Of a stretch of DNA of 58,919 bases, positions 26,410 to 33,297 are shown piece after piece (the first letter of the stretch is position 1; the number at the start of each line of letters is the position of its first letter). The position numbers and the translations under genes were made by a program. The DNA lies in the NCBI GenBank assembly GCA_003979155.1, contig RYWL01000002.1, positions 1 to 58,919 on the forward strand, in the 5' to 3' direction. Below the pieces are notes generated by a model that worked only from the letters and a program-made list of their open reading frames with translations, had not been told where the DNA came from and ran no database searches. Origin of the DNA: Muribaculaceae bacterium (GTDB lineage Bacteria > Bacteroidota > Bacteroidia > Bacteroidales > Muribaculaceae).

Positions 26410-27162
26410 TTATTTTACTTCCACTACAATTCCGTTATCATTAGAATCAGAACCTTCTATAATCTCTTCATCTTCCAACATCATTCCTCCGCCGGCCAAT
26501 TGGCTGATTTTATCAAAATTACCCTTAAAATCCTTGGATAATTCATACATCTGCACTAAACCGGTCCAGCATTCTCTCATCATTCCGAGGACTTGGTCTT
26601 CAGGATGCTCTGCTACGTATGAGTCAAACAGCGCCTTGGCCTGATTCTCTCCCTTAAGATAATACGCTATCTCAATATTCTTCATGGCATAGCTTGAATT
26701 GAATGCTCCCTTGAGTTTTGCATCGCATACCTCCATGCCACGATTGAAATAATATGAGGCCGAATCATTTTTGCCTTCATTTAGAGCCATTAGGCCGAGG
26801 AATGAAAGACGTTCGGGAGAATCTACTTCGTAACACATCATCTGACTTTTCAGAGCATCAATTGCGTCGTCGACACGGTGCAAAAGTCCGAATAACTGAG
26901 CTCTCGAGCCATAGTATAAGATTTTCTCCATTCCCGTAAGTGCGGATACATCCACGCCCTCCGAAATTTCGACAGCTTTAAGGAGCGGTATTGAATCGCC
27001 GTCGTTCATCATTGATTGTGTCATCAGATTGACAATATAGTTATTGGCAACGTCGAAAGCCGTAGGCCCGTCCGCACTCTTGTCGCTCTTGTCAGATTTA
27101 GCCCCGCAACCGAAGGCGACCAGCAGTACTGCAGCAAGCGCTGCGATAAAAAGCCTTTTCAT
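26410..27162 (-). CDS. Lipoprotein with TPR-like repeats, paralogue A
   Basis: This 250-residue protein has a lipoprotein signal with lipobox AFGC (Cys19) and a Ser/Lys/Asp-rich linker (KSDKSDKSADG). The rest is helical, with TPR-like pairs (FLGLMALNEGKNDSASYYFN, AYYLKGENQAKALFDSYVAE). It aligns by eye with the next upstream gene over the segments MALNExKxDSAxxYF, AYYL/TYFLxGE and AEHPEDQVLGMM/NKYPEDEILKLM. The two are therefore tandem paralogues. The coding sequence overlaps that gene by 4 bases (ATGA). Function is unknown. It is expected to be membrane anchored, on the periplasmic side or surface. Confidence 0.82.
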   Translation of the reverse strand: MKRLFIAALAAVLLVAFGCGAKSDKSDKSADGPTAFDVANNYIVNLMTQSMMNDGDSIPLLKAVEISEGVDVSALTGMEKILYYGSRAQLFGLLHRVDDAIDALKSQMMCYEVDSPERLSFLGLMALNEGKNDSASYYFNRGMEVCDAKLKGAFNSSYAMKNIEIAYYLKGENQAKALFDSYVAEHPEDQVLGMMRECWTGLVQMYELSKDFKGNFDKISQLAGGGMMLEDEEIIEGSDSNDNGIVVEVK

Positions 27163-27959
27163 ATTGTTTTTTGAGAATTTGATTTTGCAGAGGGTTGCTG
27201 CATGAATTCATGCATTATTTCGTAATAGTCGTGGAGGTGACTGACACATTCAAATTGGATTAGATTTTCATTCCAGTCTCTTTCCATCAATTTCAAAATT
27301 TCATCTTCGGGATATTTATTTATGTATGAATGGAGCAATTTATTAGCCTCCTCCTCTCCATGAAGAAAATACGTTGCTGCGACACAATCCATAGCCATAG
27401 CCGGATTGAATTTTTCGGCAAGCATTTTACCGCATACTTCAATTTGTTTTGAAAAATATATTCCGGCAGAATCCATTTTATTTTCATTGAGAGCCATCCT
27501 CCCCTGATGCCTTAATTGCAGAGGGCTGTTTTCGGAATAATACGTTTTCTTATAAGTTTCAAATGCTTCATCACATCTACCTAATAAAGCAAGAATCTCC
27601 GTACGTTGATATAAGCAAGTATTTCTCTCTTTCCAATCAAGTTTGGATTCATCAGTTCTGTTTGACATTTCCAATGCTAAGTTTAACAACATAGTATTCG
27701 GACGATTACGAATTGCAGCGCACATAAACATATACAGACTGTCTCCAATCGTCTTAGGATTGTCTAAAAATCCGGGAACCAAAGCAATTCGGCCCATATT
27801 GTCATATGATGTCCATACAAACTCTCGAATTGCTTCCCGAATAGAATCAGAAAGCAGAGTTACTTCAGGAACGGCATAGGTTTCATGCTCTGTTTTCCCA
27901 GAGCATGAAACCAGGAAAATGCTAATAAATATTATGATTATATGTTTTTTGTACATCAT
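27159..27959 (-). CDS. Lipoprotein with TPR-like repeats, paralogue B
   Basis: This 266-residue protein has a strongly hydrophobic lipoprotein signal (MMYKKHIIIIFISIFLVSC, lipobox LVSC, Cys19). The body is helical and shares the segment order of its downstream paralogue: MALNENKMDSAGIYFSKQ, ATYFLHGEEEANKLLHSY, INKYPEDEILKLMERDW. Composition is clearly AT-rich. It follows the secreted pre-toxin-like gene by 11 bases and overlaps paralogue A by 4 bases. Two diverged lipoproteins directly behind a polymorphic-toxin-like gene could be envelope immunity proteins; this is inference from context only. Confidence 0.82.
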   Translation of the reverse strand: MMYKKHIIIIFISIFLVSCSGKTEHETYAVPEVTLLSDSIREAIREFVWTSYDNMGRIALVPGFLDNPKTIGDSLYMFMCAAIRNRPNTMLLNLALEMSNRTDESKLDWKERNTCLYQRTEILALLGRCDEAFETYKKTYYSENSPLQLRHQGRMALNENKMDSAGIYFSKQIEVCGKMLAEKFNPAMAMDCVAATYFLHGEEEANKLLHSYINKYPEDEILKLMERDWNENLIQFECVSHLHDYYEIMHEFMQQPSAKSNSQKTI

Positions 27960-27970
27960 ATTAGAACTAA

Positions 27971-28894
27971 TTATAATGGATTAATTAAATGAGTAAATGT
28001 GGAAAACTTAGCACCAACCGCATGAACATTACACATTTCTGTGTGAAAGCCATTTCTTCTTTTCCAACTACCCGTGATAACAATTTTAACCTGAGGAACT
28101 TTTGCTTCGTAATTACATTCCAGATGCTTTAATCCTGCATAATTAGTACCGGGCATCATAATACTATGACGAATGACATTCTCATAAAATATTTCTCCTT
28201 TGTAGTCGTGACCTAAATAAAGATGTGTTTCGAATGCTCCTATAAATTCTTCGGGACAATAAGTCCTATATGATAAGGATAATGTCATCTTTAATTTTTT
28301 TTCTTGTATATAATTATCAATCGCTGCACGACTTTTAACAATCATAGAAGCAGTTCCACAGCCACTTATATCATAAGCAAAATAGACCATATAAGTCTCC
28401 ACAACTTCATCAACCGTTGAACGACAATGCATATAATCGTTAAACAGGAAAGAGAAAGCCCCGGTCACCGCCCCGTTTGCAAATTTACCACCTCCTATTT
28501 CATCGATGCAACCACTAATGGCAGCCGATGTAGCCAATTTGGCAAGCTTTGGCTGATACGAAGAGCGGTTTGTATAGTCACTTCCAAGACATGATACGGC
28601 TCCAAGCATGAAGCCATGAAAGGCATTACCTCCCTGAACGGCCTCCATGCAACCTTGAGAGAAAGCATGCTTGAATAACTTTTCCAAGAGTGTTCCGGAG
28701 CCGGATGCGAAGTTAAAGAATCCTGATGCCCCTCCCCAAAATGCACCCGTGAATGTATTTTTAGCTATCTGGCCGATATTGGCACCGTTGAGCAGAGAGT
28801 TCGTCAAGGCTCCGGCCGCTCCGCCTGCGACTCCTGCATATGAAGTCGAGCAAAAAACTAATAATAGACAAAAAATGTAATTAGTTTTTTTCAT
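27971..28894 (-). CDS. Secreted protein resembling an RHS-type pre-toxin region plus unknown C-terminal domain
   Basis: With the ATG at 28894 the protein has 307 residues and a clean signal peptide (MKKTNYIFCLLLVFCSTSYA). Residues about 20-155 are Gly/Ala-rich with repeated amphipathic segments (GGAAGALTNSLLNGANIGQI, FTGAFWGGASGFFNFASG, GGGKFANGAVTGAFSFLFN). These strongly recall the region between the RHS core and the toxin domain in RHS-repeat proteins. The C-terminal ~150 residues (VDEVVETYMVYFAYDISGCG to the end) match nothing I recognise; they hold 5 Cys and several His, and look like a globular domain. No RHS/YD core is present, so this is an orphan tip with its own export signal. A near-consensus promoter precedes it. 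The secretion signal is certain; the toxin idea is not. Confidence 0.8.
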   Translation of the reverse strand: MKKTNYIFCLLLVFCSTSYAGVAGGAAGALTNSLLNGANIGQIAKNTFTGAFWGGASGFFNFASGSGTLLEKLFKHAFSQGCMEAVQGGNAFHGFMLGAVSCLGSDYTNRSSYQPKLAKLATSAAISGCIDEIGGGKFANGAVTGAFSFLFNDYMHCRSTVDEVVETYMVYFAYDISGCGTASMIVKSRAAIDNYIQEKKLKMTLSLSYRTYCPEEFIGAFETHLYLGHDYKGEIFYENVIRHSIMMPGTNYAGLKHLECNYEAKVPQVKIVITGSWKRRNGFHTEMCNVHAVGAKFSTFTHLINPL

Positions 28895-28921
28895 TTCACG
28901 GATTAGAGAGATAGTGATGCA

Positions 28922-28952
28922 CAAATATACATTTTTCTAACACAATATCAAA
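28922..28952 (-). promoter_or_regulatory. Promoter of the accessory unit
   Basis: The minus strand reads TTTG (28952-28949), exactly 19 bases of spacer, then TATATTTG (28929-28922), an ideal Bacteroidota promoter. The predicted leader is about 20 bases. It begins only 7 bases after the U-tract of the upstream terminator. Confidence 0.85.
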
Positions 28953-28959
28953 ACTTCGT

Positions 28960-28993
28960 AAAAAAAATGCGGCGCCTCTTGTGGAGACACCGC
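28960..28993 (-). terminator. Rho-independent terminator of the gyrA-TPR operon
   Basis: The minus-strand stem GCGGTGTCTC/GAGGCGCCGC (28993-28984 with 28978-28969, 10 bp including two G-U) has a 5-base loop. It is followed by A and then eight T (28967-28960). Confidence 0.9.
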
Positions 28994-29018
28994 AACTTTT
29001 AATTATGTATGGAGTATA

Positions 29019-30257
29019 TCAATAGCTCATACGCTTTTTCACGTCGTTGAGCATCTTCTCGTCATTGAGGTTGTAGTATACGTTCTCAAGATATTTGAGA
29101 ACGTCCATGTTGTCGGGATTGATGGTATAAGCCTCCTCGAGGATAGCTGCAGCCTGCTCGAAGAGAGGTTTGAGTTTCGTTGCGAAGTATTCGGCATATT
29201 CGTCGGCACGGGTGGGAGCCTCGTCGGCGAGTGCATAAGCCTGCTCGCAAATCTGACGTCCGTAGCCGTAGACAGCCTGGTCGTTTTTGGGGTCGATTTC
29301 TTTAGCTTTCTTGTAAGCATCGATAGCCTTGGCTTTAACGGCGGGGTCGTCGGAGTTTTCGTAGAGCACACCCTGAATTACATAGTACTGGGCGTTGTTG
29401 GGCTCCTGTGCGATAGCCTGATTGATGATTTCAAAAGCCTTGTCGAGCTGCTTGCTCTGGAGGTAGAAGTTTACAATCTGGCTCATGTACATGGGGTCTT
29501 CTTTGCCGTATAGAGGTATAGCCTCTTTCGAGAGCTCGAGTACCATGTCGTTGTTATTAAGGTTGGAAGCAACCGAAATAGCATAATCGTAGAGCTGTTT
29601 CTTATTGTAGCCGAATTTTTTAGCCTTCATAAATGCATCGAGAGCATTCTGAAGATTGTCCGACTGCCATGCGGCGAGAGCCTGGTTGAAAGCGATTTCA
29701 CCAAAGATGGTGTCGCTGGGCATCATTTTCGACTTGCGGAGAGATTCTGCAGCAGCAGGAATCTCGGGAATGGAGCAGAAGATATCCCATGCTTTGTAGG
29801 CATTGGCATAATCTTTGGCGTTATAGAGGTCTGCGCCAGCATTCGAATAGTCGCTGAAGTGACCTACGAGTGTGCCGATGATGTCCTTTGAATATTTGGT
29901 CTTGATTTTACCTTTGCTGTCGGGCACAGAGTCTAGGGGAAGAGCCTTGGCAAAATACTCGTAGCCCTGCACGAGGAGCGTGCCCATGAGCTTGTCGCCG
30001 TTCTCGGGAAGTTTGTTGAACTGTTTCAGACCGAGGAGGTGGTCATACTGGCTGAACGAAGCCTTGCCGGGAATGACATAAGTCTGTGCATTGTTCTGCG
30101 TCTCTGGGTTGGTAAAGGCAGGAGTGATGATTGCAACTACATCCTTGGCTTCTTTACCTTCTTTCATTGCGCGCTCAGCATCTTTGAGCACGTTTGCCTG
30201 TGCCGAAGCAGCCATAGCTGTGGCAAGGGCAAGAGTGAAAAGGGTGAACTTCTTCAT
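29019..30257 (-). CDS. Exported tetratricopeptide-repeat protein downstream of gyrA
   Basis: This 412-residue protein has a signal peptide (MKKFTLFTLALATAMAASAQ) and TPR-type helical repeats (ADLYNAKDYANAYKAWDIFC, NNAQYYVIQGVLYENSDDPA, KAKAIDAYKKAKEIDPKN). It lies 23 bases after gyrA and is probably co-transcribed with it. A TPR gene behind gyrA is, from memory, also seen in Bacteroides. Its function is unknown, but the export signal places it in the periplasm or outer membrane, so the link to gyrase is likely only transcriptional. A strong terminator follows 25 bases after the stop. Confidence 0.88.
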   Translation of the reverse strand: MKKFTLFTLALATAMAASAQANVLKDAERAMKEGKEAKDVVAIITPAFTNPETQNNAQTYVIPGKASFSQYDHLLGLKQFNKLPENGDKLMGTLLVQGYEYFAKALPLDSVPDSKGKIKTKYSKDIIGTLVGHFSDYSNAGADLYNAKDYANAYKAWDIFCSIPEIPAAAESLRKSKMMPSDTIFGEIAFNQALAAWQSDNLQNALDAFMKAKKFGYNKKQLYDYAISVASNLNNNDMVLELSKEAIPLYGKEDPMYMSQIVNFYLQSKQLDKAFEIINQAIAQEPNNAQYYVIQGVLYENSDDPAVKAKAIDAYKKAKEIDPKNDQAVYGYGRQICEQAYALADEAPTRADEYAEYFATKLKPLFEQAAAILEEAYTINPDNMDVLKYLENVYYNLNDEKMLNDVKKRMSY

Positions 30258-30280
30258 TGTATAGTAGTTATTGGTTTGAA

Positions 30281-32860
30281 TTATTCATTTTCTTCCGTTG
30301 CCTCTTCTTCTGCGATTTCGTCGTCGGTTACATCTTCTTCCGACTCGGTTTCGCTGTCGGTGAGAGCGGGAAGTTCTTCGGCATCGGGAGCTATCTGCTC
30401 GGTTTCTTCTTCGGGGTCGGCCTCCACACAGCAGACCGAAGCAATGGTGTCGTTGCGTTTCTCAAGATTTATGATACGCACGCCCTGTGTGGCGCGTCCC
30501 ATAACACGGATATCGCTCACATGCACACGAATTACGACTCCCGACTTGTTGATAATCATCAGGTCGTTGTCGTCGTTCACGCTCTTGAAGGCTATGAGCT
30601 CGCCGGTCTTCTCGGTTATGTTCATTGTCTTCACGCCACGAGCGCCGCGCCGGGTAAGACGATAGCCGTCGAGCTGCGAGCGTTTGCCAAAGCCCTTCTG
30701 AGATAGAACAAGCACGGTGGTATCAGAGTTCTCCGGCATTACAACAAGGCCGACAACGGCATCTTCGGAGTCTTCGTCAATCTTCATGCCGCGAACACCC
30801 GAACTTACACGACCCATAGCTCTGAGCTCGTTTTCGTCGAAGCGTACGGCGCGGCCATGACGGTTGGCCACAAGTATCTGGCTGTTGCCGTCGGTGAGTT
30901 CGACACCTACGAGGCTGTCGCCCTCGCGGATAAGTATGGCTTTCTTACCCTTCGACATAACACGTGCATATTCGCTAAGCACGGTTTTCTTGATAAGGCC
31001 GTTGCGTGTTGCAAATACGAGATAGTGTGTCGAAGTATATTCGGGGTCGTCAAGACCCTTGCAGCGGATAAATGCGTTGACACTGTCGCCGGGCTCGATG
31101 TTGAGCAGATTCTGCAGGGCACGGCCCTTTGTCTGACGAGTGCCTTCAGGCAACTCATAGACAGGCATCTTGTACACAAGGCCTCGGTCGGTGAAGAAGA
31201 GCATGGTATTGTGCATCGATGCCGTGTAGATATGCTCGATAAAGTCTTTGTCGCGAGTCACGGAGCCGCGGGCACCAACGCCGCCACGGTTCTGGGCACG
31301 GAATTCGGCCAACGGAGTACGCTTGATATATCCCATGTGCGAAATGGTGATAATCATGTCGTCGTCGGCATAGAAGTCTTCGGCGTTGAATTCGCCGGCT
31401 GCATAATTGATTTGTGTACGGCGCTTGTCGCCGAATTTTGCAGCCACCTCGCTGAGCTCGCTCTTTATAAGTTCGCGAAGCACGTTTTCATCGCTGAGAA
31501 TGAGCTGAAGGTCGGCAATGCGCTTGTGAATCTCGTCGATTTCGCGCTGAAGGTCATCAACTGCAAGATTGGTGAGCGCACGCAGGCGCATTTCGAGAAT
31601 AGCCTGTGTCTGCACATCGGTAAGACCGAAGCGGGCCGACAGACGCGATTTGGCATCTTCGTTGGTCTTCGAGGTCTTGATTATCTGCACTACCTCGTCG
31701 ATATTCCGCACGGCGACCATGAGGCCTTCGAGAATATGTGCGCGGTCTTTGGCTTTCTTAAGCTGGAAACGTGTGCGGCGGAGCACAACCTCACGGCGGT
31801 GCTCGTTGAACGACTGGATAATCTCTTTGAGATTAAGCGTGCGCGGACGTCCATGTACGAGTGCGACATTGTTTACTGCAAACGACGACTGCATCGCGGT
31901 GAGCTTATAAAGCTTGTTGAGCACCACATTGGCGTTGGCATCGCTTTTGAGTGTCACCACAATGCGCATACCCTCGCGGTCGCTCTCGTCGTTGACATTG
32001 GCAATGCCATCGATTTTCTTGTCGATTACAAGCTGGGCAATGCTCTTTATGAGTTCGGCACGGTTTACACCATAAGGTATCTCGGTTACAACTATGAGGT
32101 CGTGCTCTTTCTTCGATTCGATTTCGGCCTTGGCGCGGATAACTACACGGCCACGTCCTGTCTCATATGCCTCGCGAACACCTTCATAACCGTAGATTAT
32201 ACCACCTGTGGGGAAGTCGGGAGCGACAATGATTTTCGAAAGGTCGGCAATCGACATATCGGGATTGTCAAGCAGAGCTATACAGCCGTTGATAGACTCG
32301 GTAAGGTTGTGAGGCGGCATGTTTGTGGCCATACCCACGGCAATACCGGCAGAGCCGTTTACAAGCAGGTTGGGAAAACGTGCCGGAAGTACCACAGGTT
32401 CCTTGCGCGAGTTGTCGTAATTAGGTTGAAAATCGACTGTGTCTTCGTCTATATCGCGAAGCATTTCCTCTCCCAGAGGGTCGAGGCGAACTTCGGTATA
32501 ACGCATTGCGGCAGGGGAGTCGCCGTCTATCGAGCCGAAATTACCGTGACCGTCGACAAGAGTGTGGCGGAGCGACCACCACTGGGCCATACGGCATACC
32601 GTGCCATATATCGACGAGTCGCCGTGAGGGTGATATTTACCCATTACCTCACCGACGCAGTTGGCCGACTTCTTGTGCGGTTTATTACTATTGTTGCCCA
32701 TCTCATTCATTCCGAAGAGCACACGACGCTGCACCGGTTTCATACCGTCGCGCACATCGGGTAAGGCTCGCGACACTATCACCGACATTGAATAGTCGAT
32801 GTAGGCCATTTTCATTTCGTTTTCGATATTAATCTTGAATATACGTTCGTCTTCAAGCAT
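30281..32860 (-). CDS. gyrA: DNA gyrase subunit A
   Basis: GyrA is the breakage-reunion and DNA-wrapping subunit of gyrase. The 859-residue protein has the catalytic Tyr in GDSPAAMRYTEVRL and the quinolone region KYHPHGDSSIYGTVCRMAQ. The C-terminal six-blade propeller carries a GyrA box in the variant form QNRGGVG (canonical QRRGGRG). The last ~45 residues are a very acidic tail (EEDVTDDEIAEEEATEENE). The position equivalent to E. coli Asp87 is Gly, while Ser83 is kept. The promoter element TACCTTTG (32956-32949) sits inside a perfect inverted repeat about 90 bases upstream. The gene is divergent from clpC. Confidence 0.97.
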   Translation of the reverse strand: MLEDERIFKINIENEMKMAYIDYSMSVIVSRALPDVRDGMKPVQRRVLFGMNEMGNNSNKPHKKSANCVGEVMGKYHPHGDSSIYGTVCRMAQWWSLRHTLVDGHGNFGSIDGDSPAAMRYTEVRLDPLGEEMLRDIDEDTVDFQPNYDNSRKEPVVLPARFPNLLVNGSAGIAVGMATNMPPHNLTESINGCIALLDNPDMSIADLSKIIVAPDFPTGGIIYGYEGVREAYETGRGRVVIRAKAEIESKKEHDLIVVTEIPYGVNRAELIKSIAQLVIDKKIDGIANVNDESDREGMRIVVTLKSDANANVVLNKLYKLTAMQSSFAVNNVALVHGRPRTLNLKEIIQSFNEHRREVVLRRTRFQLKKAKDRAHILEGLMVAVRNIDEVVQIIKTSKTNEDAKSRLSARFGLTDVQTQAILEMRLRALTNLAVDDLQREIDEIHKRIADLQLILSDENVLRELIKSELSEVAAKFGDKRRTQINYAAGEFNAEDFYADDDMIITISHMGYIKRTPLAEFRAQNRGGVGARGSVTRDKDFIEHIYTASMHNTMLFFTDRGLVYKMPVYELPEGTRQTKGRALQNLLNIEPGDSVNAFIRCKGLDDPEYTSTHYLVFATRNGLIKKTVLSEYARVMSKGKKAILIREGDSLVGVELTDGNSQILVANRHGRAVRFDENELRAMGRVSSGVRGMKIDEDSEDAVVGLVVMPENSDTTVLVLSQKGFGKRSQLDGYRLTRRGARGVKTMNITEKTGELIAFKSVNDDNDLMIINKSGVVIRVHVSDIRVMGRATQGVRIINLEKRNDTIASVCCVEADPEEETEQIAPDAEELPALTDSETESEEDVTDDEIAEEEATEENE

Positions 32861-32942
32861 GCTATATAAATATGTATAGTGAGCGTAGTTTACCCTTGCC
32901 CGAAGCGCCCTGTATCAGAGCGACAGCGAGGCTACGCAAAAT

Positions 32943-32960
32943 TTCATACAAAGGTATGAA
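32943..32960 (-). promoter_or_regulatory. gyrA promoter -7 element inside an inverted repeat
   Basis: The minus strand has TACCTTTG (32956-32949), an exact TAnnTTTG match. It overlaps a perfect 7-bp inverted repeat TTCATAC-AAAG-GTATGAA (32943-32960), which could be an operator. The 437-base gap 32861-33297 contains no gene; it holds this promoter, a 6-bp leader repeat (GCGTAG 32883-32888, CTACGC 32932-32937) and the clpC promoter. Confidence 0.6.
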
Positions 32961-33124
32961 TTTTTTTTGGAATATTATGCGCCGGCGGACATTTCTTTTC
33001 GGGTGTGTAGCCGCAGAGTTTTTCATGCACTTTATTCGAGCCTGCAGGTGATTCATAGGATGCATTCCACCGAGCCCAGCCACACGATTATTGCTCCATT
33101 GGCGTATTATTTCGCAATAATTTA

Positions 33125-33132
33125 TAACTTTG
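33125..33132 (+). promoter_or_regulatory. Promoter -7 element for clpC
   Basis: TAACTTTG matches TAnnTTTG exactly. The nearest -33-like sequence is ATTG (33098-33101), 23 bases upstream. The predicted leader before the ATG at 33298 is about 160 bases, long for this organism. Confidence 0.55.
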
Positions 33133-33297
33133 CACACAAATCTTCCGAACGAGCCACACGAAAGGATTGTTTGAAAGAATATGCTTGTCTACGCAGCATG
33201 ACTGAGCCGCACAATTTTTGGCACGGTTATTGCGTTATTACATATTGCCGATAACTGCTTACACAGTTTTAAAGCACCGCTATTACTAACGAACATT

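Noticed and set aside
28895..28924. Ten-residue extension before the signal peptide of the pre-toxin-like protein
   Set aside because: The ATG at 28894 starts directly at the lysine-rich signal peptide; the extension would overlap the predicted transcription start region.
30857..32764. 635-codon plus-strand ORF antisense to gyrA
   Set aside because: It lies fully inside gyrA on the other strand, has no domain-like sequence, and arises from the GC-skewed codon pattern of the real gene.
32861..33297. Short ORFs in the gyrA-clpC gap
   Set aside because: They cross both promoters and have no start context or protein-like composition.
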